Of a DNA stretch of 37,114 nucleotides, positions 15,449 through 23,758 are shown piece after piece. Position numbers and translations under genes: made by a program. The notes below the pieces were generated by a model. It worked only from the letters and a program-made list of their open reading frames with translations, was not told the origin of the DNA and made no database searches. The stretch is taken from positions 1 to 37,114 of the forward strand of contig DATBAK010000061.1 of NCBI GenBank assembly GCA_036271555.1. Direction: 5' to 3'. Position 1 is the first letter of the stretch, and every line of letters starts with the position of its first letter. This stretch comes from Acidimicrobiia bacterium. Its GTDB lineage: Bacteria > Actinomycetota > Acidimicrobiia > IMCC26256 > PALSA-610.

Positions 15449-16750
15449 GTGAGTGACGGCGCCGACGGCCGCGTGAAGACGGGCGCTCACTCCCATGCGG
15501 CCGAAGGCGGGAGCGAGAACGCGCAGGTCGCGGCGCCCGCGCGTCCGCATTACCCGTGCTTCGACGGCCTGCGGACGATCGCGGTGCTCAGCGCGATCAT
15601 GACGCACGTCGGGTTCGTCACCGGCGCGACCGAGCAGTCGCACCACCTCGGCGAGTACCTCGCGCACCTCGAGATCGGCCCCGCGCTGTTCTTCCTGATC
15701 TCGGGGTTCCTGCTGTACCGCCCGTACATCACCGCGCACGTCGGCGATCGCGCGCCGATGCGCGCGGTCCCGTTCTGGTGGCGCCGCGCGCTCCGTATCT
15801 TCCCCGCGTACTGGCTCGCGCTCACCGCGCTGATCGTCGCGTTCGGGCTGCCGGTGCACGGGGCGCGCGACGTCGTCACGTACTACGGCCTCGTCCAGAT
15901 CTACGACACGCACCGGTTCCTCGGTGGCATCCCGCAGGCGTGGACGCTCTGCACCGAGGTGAGCTTCTACGCGTTCCTTCCCGCGTACGCGTGGGTGCTC
16001 GGGCGCGTGGTGAGGGGCCGCGAGGGGCGCACGCGACTGCGCGTCGAGGCGCTCGGCGCGGCCGCGCTGATCGCGCTCTGCTACGGGTACCGGACGATCC
16101 TCTTCGCGATCGACGGCCGGCACTCGGTCGGTCGCATCGCCGTGCACTGGCTGCCGGGTTACCTCGACGTGTTCGGTCTCGGCATGGCCCTCGCGGTCGC
16201 GAGCGTGTGGATCGCGATGCACGGCTCGAACGCGATCGTCGACTGGATCGGGCGCGTCAGCTGGCTGTGGTGGATCCTCGCCGCGGTCTGCTACTGGCTC
16301 GTGGTCGCGCACCTCGACCTGCCCCGCAGCCCGCAACCAGGGAACACGCCGATCGGCTGGCAGGCCGACGCGCAGCAGATCCTGCAGTCGCTGTTCGCGC
16401 TGTTCGTGACGTTGCCGGCCGTGTTCGGCGCGCAGGACCGCGGACTCGTGCGCCGCTTCCTTCAGTGGCGCCCGATCGCGTACACGGGCCTCGTGTCGTA
16501 CGGCGTCTACCTCTGGCACGAGGGCTGGCTCGACAAGTGGATGCAGTGGACGCATCGGCCGAACGTGCTGCAGTTCAGCGCCACCGTGCACCTCGACCGC
16601 ACCACGTACCCGCTGATCCTCGGGCTGACGGTGTTGTCGAGCGTCGCGGTCGCGAGCCTGAGCTACCACTTCGTCGAGCGGCCGGTGCTCGCGCTGAAGG
16701 ACCGCATGCCGCGCCTCGGCCTCGGTCGCCCCCGGCCGGCGCGCGCGTGA
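15449..16750 (+). CDS. Acyltransferase-3 family membrane O-acyltransferase (copy 1 of a tandem set)
   Basis: This 433-residue protein has about ten membrane segments. YPCFDGLRTIAVLSAIMTH carries the conserved Arg42 and catalytic-type His53. FFLISGFLLYRPY, RALRIFPAYWLAL, WTLCTEVSFYAFLP and SYGVYLWHEGWL follow, and together they define the OafA/NodX acyltransferase-3 family. Such enzymes move acetyl or other acyl groups across the membrane onto sugar hydroxyls of surface glycans. No SGNH domain is fused. A soluble N-terminus of about 30 residues precedes the fold. GTG 15449 fits the leaderless box. The stop overlaps the start of copy 2 (GTGA, 16747-16750). Confidence 0.9.
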   Translation: MSDGADGRVKTGAHSHAAEGGSENAQVAAPARPHYPCFDGLRTIAVLSAIMTHVGFVTGATEQSHHLGEYLAHLEIGPALFFLISGFLLYRPYITAHVGDRAPMRAVPFWWRRALRIFPAYWLALTALIVAFGLPVHGARDVVTYYGLVQIYDTHRFLGGIPQAWTLCTEVSFYAFLPAYAWVLGRVVRGREGRTRLRVEALGAAALIALCYGYRTILFAIDGRHSVGRIAVHWLPGYLDVFGLGMALAVASVWIAMHGSNAIVDWIGRVSWLWWILAAVCYWLVVAHLDLPRSPQPGNTPIGWQADAQQILQSLFALFVTLPAVFGAQDRGLVRRFLQWRPIAYTGLVSYGVYLWHEGWLDKWMQWTHRPNVLQFSATVHLDRTTYPLILGLTVLSSVAVASLSYHFVERPVLALKDRMPRLGLGRPRPARA

Positions 16751-18033
16751 AGCAAGCGGACACGGCGCCGACGACCGCGACCGTCGCCGGTGTCGACACG
16801 ACTCGGGCGGGGCGCGCCTTCGACTTCCCGTGCTTCGACGGTCTGCGCGCGATCGCGGTGATGAGCGCGATGCTCGAGCACATCGGCTTCGTGAGCGGCG
16901 CCGAGTTCTCGCACCACGAGTGGTTCGCGCCGTTGATCGCGCGGCTCGAGATCGGACCCGCGATCTTCTTCATGATCTCGGGCTTCCTGCTCTACCGCGC
17001 CTTCTGCGCGGCCGCGTTCGCGGGGCGGCAGCCGACCGGGCCGCGGGTCTTCTTCCGCCGTCGGATCCTGCGCATCTTTCCGGCCTACTGGCTCGCGCTC
17101 ACCGCGACCCTCCTGTTCGGGCACGCGACGACGGTCGCCGTGAGCGCGAACGGCGGCGGCTTCTCGGCGTTCACCTTCCCGCAGCTCGTGTCGCTCTACT
17201 CGTTGACGCAGATCTACCGCGCGAGCTGGTTCCCCGCGGGCATGTCGCAGAGTTGGACGCTCGCGGTCGAGATCACCTTCTACCTGATGCTGCCCGCGTA
17301 CGCCCTGCTCATGCGCCGGCTCGGCGCGGCACGTGACCCGGACGCGCGCCTGCGCATCGAGCTCGCGGGCGTCGCGGGCCTGTACCTGGTGAGCGTGGCG
17401 TGGCGCGCGTTCGTGTTCTACGCCGGTGTCATGCCGCTCGTGTCGCAGCACTGGTTGTTCGGCTACCTCGACGTGTTCGGCTTCGGCATGGCGCTCGCCG
17501 CGATCCACGCGTGGTCGATGCATACCGGGCGCACGCTCGCGCTCTGTGAGTGGCTCGGGCGCCACGCCGACTTCTGCTTCGTCGTCGCGCTCGGGTGCTA
17601 CCTCGTCGTGGCGCTGACGCTGCGTCTCCCGCGGTTGATCGTCGAGGTGAGCGGTGGACGCGCGTACGCGCGCAACATCCTGAACGGTCTCGTCGCGCTG
17701 TTCGTGCTGCTGCCTGCGGTGTTCGGGCCGCAGGATCAGTCGTTGTTCCGCCGCTTCCTGCGGTGGCAGCCGGTGGTGTACGTCGGCATCGTGTCGTACG
17801 GCGTGTACCTCTGGCACAACGACTTCCTCGAGCAGGCGCGCATCTGGTCGCACTATCCGGTGTTCGCCGGCAACTTCGCGATGCTGCTCGTGGTCACGCT
17901 CGCGTGGAGCCTCGCGGTCGCGTCGATCAGCTACTTCTTCGTCGAGCAGCCGATCCTGCGGCGCAAGGACCAGCCGCTCTTCCGCCGGCGCCCCCGCCCC
18001 CGCAGCGGGACCGTCGCGACGAGCGCGCCATGA
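16747..18033 (+). CDS. Acyltransferase-3 family membrane O-acyltransferase (copy 2)
   Basis: This 428-residue paralogue of copy 1 has the same blocks: FPCFDGLRAIAVMSAMLEH (Arg34, His45), FFMISGFLLYRAF, RRILRIFPAYWLAL, WTLAVEITFYLMLP and SYGVYLWHNDFLEQ. Loop regions between blocks differ strongly from copy 1, for example the longer loop with HATTVAVSANGGGFSAF, so acceptor or donor specificity may differ. GTG 16747 overlaps the previous stop, and the stop overlaps ATG 18030. The C-terminus ends in a basic Arg-Pro-rich tail. Confidence 0.9.
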   Translation: MKQADTAPTTATVAGVDTTRAGRAFDFPCFDGLRAIAVMSAMLEHIGFVSGAEFSHHEWFAPLIARLEIGPAIFFMISGFLLYRAFCAAAFAGRQPTGPRVFFRRRILRIFPAYWLALTATLLFGHATTVAVSANGGGFSAFTFPQLVSLYSLTQIYRASWFPAGMSQSWTLAVEITFYLMLPAYALLMRRLGAARDPDARLRIELAGVAGLYLVSVAWRAFVFYAGVMPLVSQHWLFGYLDVFGFGMALAAIHAWSMHTGRTLALCEWLGRHADFCFVVALGCYLVVALTLRLPRLIVEVSGGRAYARNILNGLVALFVLLPAVFGPQDQSLFRRFLRWQPVVYVGIVSYGVYLWHNDFLEQARIWSHYPVFAGNFAMLLVVTLAWSLAVASISYFFVEQPILRRKDQPLFRRRPRPRSGTVATSAP

Positions 18034-19247
18034 CGGCCGCGGCCGACAATGAGCTCGTCGTCGGTGCGTCCGGCGTGCGTGATCCCGCGACGACCTTCCC
18101 GTGCTTCGACGGCCTGCGCGCGATCGCGGCGATCGTCGTGCTGCTCCACCACGCGTCGTTCTACAGCGGACAGATGTTCCACGGGCATTTCCCGAGCTAC
18201 TTCACGCACCTCGACGTCGGCGTCGCGATCTTCTTCCTGATCTCGGGCTTCCTGCTGTACCGGCCGTTCGTCGCGGCCGCGCTCGCCGGCCGCGCGGGCC
18301 CGTCGGTACGCCGCTTCTACGTCCGCCGGCTGCTGCGCATCTATCCCGCGTACTGGCTCGCGCTCGTCGGCATCATCATCTTCTTCGGTCTCAACGTGCC
18401 GGTGCGCGGCGCGCGTAGCTACGTCGAGTACTTCACGCTCACGCAGATCTACGACACGATCGGCCGCGCGCAGGGCGGCATCTCGCAGGCGTGGACGCTC
18501 GCGCTGGAGGTGAGCTTCTACGCCTTCGTGCCGCTCTACGCCGCGTGCATGATCCGGGTGCAGCGCGGCCGCGCCGCGACGACGCGCGTCGGGGTCGAGG
18601 TCGCGGGCCTCGCAGTGCTGTACGCGACGAGTCTGGGTTTCCGTGCGATCGTGTTCTCGCTCCACACCGGCCGGGTCCACGACCTCGGCATCTACTGGCT
18701 CCCCGCGAACCTCGACTACTTCGCGCTCGGCATGGGCCTCGCGCTCGGCAGCGCCTGGTTCGCGCAGCGAGGGTCGGTGCCGCGCATCGTCGAGTACCTC
18801 GGTGCGCAACCCGCGCTGTGCTGGGCGCTGGCGATCGCCTGCTTCGTGTTCATGGCGAAGGGTCTGAACCTGCCGGTCGGGCTCGCACGCGTCGACGGCA
18901 AGCGGGCGTTCGCCCGCCAGTTCCTGTACGGCGCGACGGCCTTCTTCCTCCTGTTCCCGGCGGTGTTCGGACCGCAGGACCGCGGCTTCGTGCGGCGCCT
19001 CCTGCGCTGGCCGCCGCTCGTGTACGTGGGGCTCGTGTCGTACGGCGTGTACCTCTGGCACCAGAGCTGGCTCGAGCGTGCGGTGAAGTGGAACCACCAG
19101 CCGGACTTCCGGGCGAGCTTCCCCGCGATCGTGACCGCGGGCTTCGCGCTGGCGCTGGCCACCGCGTCGGTGAGCTGGTTCGCGGTCGAGCGGCCGCTGC
19201 TGCGCCGGCGCGACCGGATCACGCGGCCGGTGGGGGCTCGGACGTGA
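18030..19247 (+). CDS. Acyltransferase-3 family membrane O-acyltransferase (copy 3)
   Basis: This 405-residue paralogue has FPCFDGLRAIAAIVVLLHH (Arg30, His40-His41), FFLISGFLLYRPFV, RRLLRIYPAYWLAL, WTLALEVSFYAFVP and SYGVYLWHQSWLERA. The double His in the first helix matches the commonest form of the family, whereas copies 1, 2 and 4 have a single His. The protein ends with a short basic tail after WFAVERPLLRRRDR. It is coupled at both ends by 4-bp overlaps, with copy 2 at 18030-18033 and copy 4 at 19244-19247. Confidence 0.9.
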   Translation: MTAAADNELVVGASGVRDPATTFPCFDGLRAIAAIVVLLHHASFYSGQMFHGHFPSYFTHLDVGVAIFFLISGFLLYRPFVAAALAGRAGPSVRRFYVRRLLRIYPAYWLALVGIIIFFGLNVPVRGARSYVEYFTLTQIYDTIGRAQGGISQAWTLALEVSFYAFVPLYAACMIRVQRGRAATTRVGVEVAGLAVLYATSLGFRAIVFSLHTGRVHDLGIYWLPANLDYFALGMGLALGSAWFAQRGSVPRIVEYLGAQPALCWALAIACFVFMAKGLNLPVGLARVDGKRAFARQFLYGATAFFLLFPAVFGPQDRGFVRRLLRWPPLVYVGLVSYGVYLWHQSWLERAVKWNHQPDFRASFPAIVTAGFALALATASVSWFAVERPLLRRRDRITRPVGART

Positions 19248-20467
19248 CCGAGGCTCGCGTGGCCGCGCGTCCGCGGTTCCCGTGCTTCGACGGGTTGCGC
19301 GCCGTGGCCGCGATGACGATCGTCGTCTTCCACATCGCGTCGCTCTTCACGGTCAACCTGAACCAGGCGCGCTACATCGGTCCCTATTTCACGCGCCTCG
19401 ACGTCGGCGTTGCCATCTTCTTCGTGATCTCGGGGTTCTTGCTGTACCGGCCGTTTGCCGCCGCGCACTTCGGCGGCTCCGCGCCCTCGCGGTGGCGCGA
19501 CTTCTGGTGGCGGCGCGCGGTGCGCATCTACCCGGCGTACTGGATCGTGCTGACCGCGGCGATCTTCCTGTTCCGCAGCGCGCACCTGCACGGCGTCGGC
19601 GACTACACGCGCCACTACGCACTCGTGCAGATCTACGTACCTGCCTACGGGCTCGCGGGCATCGTGCCGACGTGGAGCCTCGCGGTCGAGGTGAGCTTCT
19701 ACGCCGCGCTCCCGATCTACGCGGGGATCGTCGGTGTGCTCGTCGCGCGCGCCGGGCGCTCACGTGCGCTGCTCGTCGAGGCGGGCGCCGCCGCATTCCT
19801 GTACCTGTTCGGGCTGGGAGTCCGCGTCTTCCTCTTCTACAAGGACGGTGTGGGGTCGCCCTCGGCACAGTGGCTGCCGGCCGAGTGCGACCTGTTCGCG
19901 CTCGGCATCGGGCTCGCGGTGTTCAGCGCGGCGGCGTCGGCCGGGCTCGCGGCGACGGCCACGAACGGTGTCGCGCGCGCGCTCCGCTGGCTCGGCGACA
20001 ACGCGTACGCGAGCTGGCTGCTCGCGGTCGGTGCCTTCGTGCTCGTCTGCAACATCGGCCTGTCGACGAACTTCGGCGTGGAGACGGTCGACCGCAAGGT
20101 CGAGGTGGCGCACCAGATCCTCTATGGCCTCGTCGCGCTGTTCGTCGTGCTGCCGGCGGTCTTCGGCCCGCAGGATCGCGGCGTCGGTCGGCGCGTGCTC
20201 CGAAGCCGGGTCGCGACGTCGATCGGTGTCGTCTCCTACGGCATCTTCCTGTGGCACTTCGACTGGATGAACCAGCTGAGCGATTGGAAGCTCGACCGCG
20301 GCGTCCACGCGCTGCGGTTCCCGATCCTGTTCGCGCTGACGCTCGCGTTCACGCTCGTCGTCTCGTCGTTGAGCTGGTTCCTCGTCGAGCAGCCGATCCT
20401 GCGCCGAGCGTCGCGACCCCCGTGGCGCGCCGCGCGCGCCCCCGCCGCCGAAGGCGCGCGGCCGTGA
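19244..20467 (+). CDS. Acyltransferase-3 family membrane O-acyltransferase (copy 4)
   Basis: This 407-residue paralogue is the most diverged of the four. It has FPCFDGLRAVAAMTIVVFH (Arg19, His30), FFVISGFLLYRPFA, RRAVRIYPAYWIVL and WSLAVEVSFYAALP. The late motif is SYGIFLWHFDWMNQL, where the other copies have SYGVYLWH. It has the shortest N-terminal extension. GTG 19244 overlaps the stop of copy 3, and the stop overlaps GTG 20464 of the membrane protein gene, so at least five genes are translationally coupled here. Confidence 0.9.
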   Translation: MTEARVAARPRFPCFDGLRAVAAMTIVVFHIASLFTVNLNQARYIGPYFTRLDVGVAIFFVISGFLLYRPFAAAHFGGSAPSRWRDFWWRRAVRIYPAYWIVLTAAIFLFRSAHLHGVGDYTRHYALVQIYVPAYGLAGIVPTWSLAVEVSFYAALPIYAGIVGVLVARAGRSRALLVEAGAAAFLYLFGLGVRVFLFYKDGVGSPSAQWLPAECDLFALGIGLAVFSAAASAGLAATATNGVARALRWLGDNAYASWLLAVGAFVLVCNIGLSTNFGVETVDRKVEVAHQILYGLVALFVVLPAVFGPQDRGVGRRVLRSRVATSIGVVSYGIFLWHFDWMNQLSDWKLDRGVHALRFPILFALTLAFTLVVSSLSWFLVEQPILRRASRPPWRAARAPAAEGARP

Positions 20468-21861
20468 GCGTGCCGACGGCCGACGCGACCGCGACGGAGG
20501 ACGACGCCGAACCGGCCGCCGGTGCCGTGATCCCGGGCCGGATCCCGATCGCGGTCGTGTTCGCCGCGGTCGTGATGCTCTACGCGATCTGGGCCGCGTT
20601 CACCGGGACGGGCCGCTTCCGCGCGGTTCGGGCCGGCTTCGGCGTCGACTCCGCGTACGACATGCGTGGCGCGAGCGCGCCGGTCTGGAGCCTGCGCTTC
20701 CTCGCGGCGCCCGACGCGGCCCCGTTCCTCTTCCTCCTGCTCGCCAAGGTCTGCCTGCGCAACCTGCGCGCGATCGTTCTCGTCGAGAGCGCGATCGCGG
20801 TGGGGTGCTGGCTGTTCCTCGCGCGCGCGGTCGCAGAACGCTTGCGCCACCCCGCCGTGCGCACCGGCGCGTTCGTCGCGCTGCTGCTGGTCGCGTTGAG
20901 CCCGCCGGTGTCGATGTGGAACGTCTTCGTCGCGACCGAGTCGTTGTCGCTCTCGCTGCTCGTGCTCGCGACGGGACTCTTCATCCGCATGACGGGCGGC
21001 CGCTCCGCGCGCCGCGACTACGTCGGCCTCGTCGTCGTGCTCGCGCTGCTCGCGTGCACGCGCGACTCCTACTCGACCGTCGTGCTCGTCGTGGCGGTGG
21101 TCGCGATCGTCGTCGGCATCGTGCGGCGGTCGGTGCGCGCTCGGGCCGCGGTGCTCGCGGGCGTGTGCATCGTTGCCGCGGGGCTCAACATCGCGGGATC
21201 GAACCACTCGGGCCGTTGGTTCTCGCCGCTCGACGAGACGGTCACGGTCCGGCTGCTCGGTTCGCACGAGGCCACGCGCTACTTGCTCGACCACGGCCTG
21301 CCGCTGTCGCCGCAGGTACGCGCGCTCCACCAGCCCTACGCGCAGGCGTTGACCGGTGATCGTGTGACCTTCGACCCCGCGTTCGCGGCGTACCGGGCGT
21401 GGCTCAACTCCAAGGGGCGGAGCACCTACGCGTCGTTCCTCTTGACGCACCCCGCCTCCGACATCTCAGGCCCGTTCGCCGATCGGCAGCGGCTCCTGCG
21501 CCCCGCGATCCGTGGGTACGCGCACACGTACTACGTCGACGGCGGACCGGTCTTCCGCGTGATCGGGTCGATCGGCATGCCGTCGTCGCAGGGCCTCGTC
21601 GAGATCTGGATCGTCGCCGCGTTGCTCGCGGCGATCGCGCTCGCGCGCCGTCGTCGGAACCGCGTGTTGCTCGTCACCGTCGCGCTGTCGACGCTCCTCC
21701 TCGTCGTGCACTACCTCGTCGATTGGCACGGCGACGCGCTCGAGCTCGACCGTCACGCGATCGCCGCCGCAGTCCAGCTGCGCGTCGTGCTGTGGATCGT
21801 CACCGCGCTCGTCGTCGACGAGATCGCGACCCGTCGCAGTGTCCGCGCCGGCGGCGGCTGA
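20464..21861 (+). CDS. Polytopic membrane protein, possibly a GT-C-like glycosyltransferase
   Basis: This 465-residue protein has about nine to ten hydrophobic segments and a roughly 30-residue acidic N-terminus. I do not recognise a named family. Features resembling GT-C proteins are an extracytoplasmic loop after the first helix (GVDSAYDMRGASAPVW) and a helix with NVFVATESLSLSLLVLATGL. That helix recalls the SETITGIVVVLALL segment of the GT39-like gene at 11637. A large loop (about 230-345) has DETVTVRLLGSHEATRYLLD. The GTGA overlap with acyltransferase copy 4 places it in the same operon, so a role in building or exporting the acylated glycan is likely but unproven. Confidence 0.7.
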   Translation: MSVPTADATATEDDAEPAAGAVIPGRIPIAVVFAAVVMLYAIWAAFTGTGRFRAVRAGFGVDSAYDMRGASAPVWSLRFLAAPDAAPFLFLLLAKVCLRNLRAIVLVESAIAVGCWLFLARAVAERLRHPAVRTGAFVALLLVALSPPVSMWNVFVATESLSLSLLVLATGLFIRMTGGRSARRDYVGLVVVLALLACTRDSYSTVVLVVAVVAIVVGIVRRSVRARAAVLAGVCIVAAGLNIAGSNHSGRWFSPLDETVTVRLLGSHEATRYLLDHGLPLSPQVRALHQPYAQALTGDRVTFDPAFAAYRAWLNSKGRSTYASFLLTHPASDISGPFADRQRLLRPAIRGYAHTYYVDGGPVFRVIGSIGMPSSQGLVEIWIVAALLAAIALARRRRNRVLLVTVALSTLLLVVHYLVDWHGDALELDRHAIAAAVQLRVVLWIVTALVVDEIATRRSVRAGGG

Positions 21862-21876
21862 ACCGCGGGTCACTCG

Positions 21877-21882
21877 TACACT
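21877..21882 (+). promoter_or_regulatory. -10 box TACACT, leaderless type
   Basis: TACACT is followed by 6 nt and then GTG 21889, in the 27-bp gap after the membrane protein gene. The spacing selects GTG 21889 over the adjacent in-frame GTG 21886. Confidence 0.45.
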
Positions 21883-21888
21883 GTCGTG

Positions 21889-23754
21889 GTGCGTGACGGG
21901 GGCGGGCCGACGATTCCGCACGTCGCGGCGCTCGACGGCGCGCGCGGTGTCGCGGTCGCCGGGGTCGTGGTCTTCCACGCCGGCCACCTCAAGGGTGGTT
22001 ATCTCGGCGTCGACTTCTTCTTCGTCCTGTCGGGCTACCTCATCACGTCGCTGCTGCTCGCCGAGGCAACGACCACGGGCGCGATCGGACTCGGCGGCTT
22101 CTGGTCGCGCCGCGCGCGGCGACTGCTTCCCGCACTCGCGTTGCTCCTCGTCGGCGTGCTCGCGTACTGCGTGCTGTTCGCACACTCCGACGAGCTCCGC
22201 CAGATCCGTGGCGATGCGTTCGCGACCCTCGGGTACGTCGCCAACTGGCGCCAGGTGTTCTCGCACCAGAACTACTTCGCGCTGTTCCGGTCGCCGTCGC
22301 CCCTGAACCACACGTGGAGCCTCGCGATCGAAGAGCAGTTCTACGTGGTGTGGCCGCTCGTGTTCTCGGTTCTCCTCTGGCGCTTCCGCGCTCGCACTCC
22401 GGTCGCGGTGCTCGTGACCTCGCTCGTGCTGGCCGCGGCCTCGAGCGTGCTGATGTTCGAGCTGTACTCACCCACGAGCACGACGCGCGCGTACTACGGC
22501 ACCGACACGCGCGCCGCCGCGATCTTGTTCGGTGCGGTGCTCGCCGCGTGGCGGAGCCTGCGCGGGCCGACGGCGATCCGCGCGCGCCGCGTCGCGCTCG
22601 AGCTGGTCGGGCTCACGGGTGCTGCCGTGCTGGCCGTCGCGTGGGTCGCACTCGACGGTCAGTCGCGAACGCTGTACCGGGGTGGCTTCCTCCTCTGCGG
22701 GCTCGCGGCGACGGCGGTCATCGCGGCGGCGACCCATCCGCAACGCGGTCCGATCGCGCGCGTGCTGGAGCAGCGTCCGCTCGTCGGGCTCGGACTCATC
22801 AGCTACGGCGTGTACCTGTACCACTGGCCGATCGACATCGTCGTCGACCGCGAGCGCATGGGCTTCGGCGGCTGGCCGCTCGTCCTCTTCCAGATCGCGG
22901 TGACGCTGGCGGTGTCGATCGCGTCGTTCCGCTTCGTCGAGCGGCCGATCCGTCGGGGCGCGATCCGCGCGCCGCAGTGGCGCACGTTCACACCGGTGAT
23001 CGCGGGCGGGCTGGTGCTCGCGACGTTCGCGGCGACCGCGGCGGCAGTTGAGGTCGTGGTGCCTGCGGTTGGCAAGCACCCGGTCACCAACGCGCGCCGC
23101 GCCGCGCAGAAGGCACCGGTCGGAGCAACGCGGGTGCTGTTGGTCGGAAACTCGGTGGCGTTCACGCTCGCGGACGGCTTCGGGAGTCTCGCTACGAAGG
23201 ACGGCCTTGCAATCTTCAACGCGGCCAAACCCGCGTGTGCGTTCCCGCCACAACTCGCCGACCGCATGATTCAGACGCGCAACGGACTTGTTCGCGCGAT
23301 TCCGTGCGATCCGCCGTGGGAAGCGGGAGTCGTGAAGGCCTACCGGCCCAACGTGGTCTTCTGGATTACTGCGAACCCCGGTGGCATCGGAGCGAAGTAT
23401 CACGGTCGGCAGGTTCTCCCGTGCTCCGCGACATACGACGATCTGTTCGTCGACTCGCTTCGCCAAGAGGTGACGACACTTCGGTCAACAGGCGCGAAGG
23501 TCGTCGTTGTGACGACCGCCACCACGATGACATTCGCGCTCGTCGACGCGCGGCAGACCGCGTGTGACAACGCGCTCCGACGCCAGGTCGCGAGCGAGAC
23601 CGGCGCGACCCTCGCCGACCTCGCGGCGTTCGTCTGCCCGGGTGGCACGTGTCGTGCGTTCGACCACGGCGTCAAGCTGCGGCCCGACGGCCTGCACTAC
23701 ACCGGTCCCGCGTCGGAGATCGTGGCGCGCTGGCTGCTCGCGCACTCGGGTTGA
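21889..23754 (+). CDS. OafA-like O-acyltransferase: acyltransferase-3 plus SGNH domain (copy A)
   Basis: This 621-residue protein has an acyltransferase-3 domain at about 10-350: AALDGARGVAVAGVVVFH with Arg19 and His30, GVDFFFVLSGYLITSLLL, HTWSLAIEEQFYVVWPL and SYGVYLYHWPID. A linking membrane helix leads to an extracytoplasmic SGNH domain at about 415-620. This is the architecture of OafA, where the SGNH part completes acyl transfer to the glycan. The SGNH nucleophile motif reads GNSVA (Asn421, Ser422) instead of the usual GDS. The terminal DGLH supplies Asp and His. Several Cys residues (PACAFP, IPCDP, LPCS, ACDN, VCPGGTC) are shared with copies B and C and probably form disulfides. Confidence 0.9.
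   Translation: MRDGGGPTIPHVAALDGARGVAVAGVVVFHAGHLKGGYLGVDFFFVLSGYLITSLLLAEATTTGAIGLGGFWSRRARRLLPALALLLVGVLAYCVLFAHSDELRQIRGDAFATLGYVANWRQVFSHQNYFALFRSPSPLNHTWSLAIEEQFYVVWPLVFSVLLWRFRARTPVAVLVTSLVLAAASSVLMFELYSPTSTTRAYYGTDTRAAAILFGAVLAAWRSLRGPTAIRARRVALELVGLTGAAVLAVAWVALDGQSRTLYRGGFLLCGLAATAVIAAATHPQRGPIARVLEQRPLVGLGLISYGVYLYHWPIDIVVDRERMGFGGWPLVLFQIAVTLAVSIASFRFVERPIRRGAIRAPQWRTFTPVIAGGLVLATFAATAAAVEVVVPAVGKHPVTNARRAAQKAPVGATRVLLVGNSVAFTLADGFGSLATKDGLAIFNAAKPACAFPPQLADRMIQTRNGLVRAIPCDPPWEAGVVKAYRPNVVFWITANPGGIGAKYHGRQVLPCSATYDDLFVDSLRQEVTTLRSTGAKVVVVTTATTMTFALVDARQTACDNALRRQVASETGATLADLAAFVCPGGTCRAFDHGVKLRPDGLHYTGPASEIVARWLLAHSG
22309..22365 (+). repeat. Arm of an inverted repeat formed by paralogous genes
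   Basis: This 57-bp segment of copy A, coding for HTWSLAIEEQFYVVWPLVF, matches the reverse complement of 25151-25207 in copy B with a single mismatch by eye. A third, slightly less similar version lies at 27138-27186 in copy C. The similarity is in the most conserved part of the acyltransferase domain. Confidence 0.7.
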
Positions 23755-23758
23755 CGCG

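Noticed and set aside
21886-21888. GTG 21886 as start of OafA-like copy A
   Set aside because: It leaves only 3 nt after the TACACT box, and copy B starts at the residue equivalent to GTG 21889.
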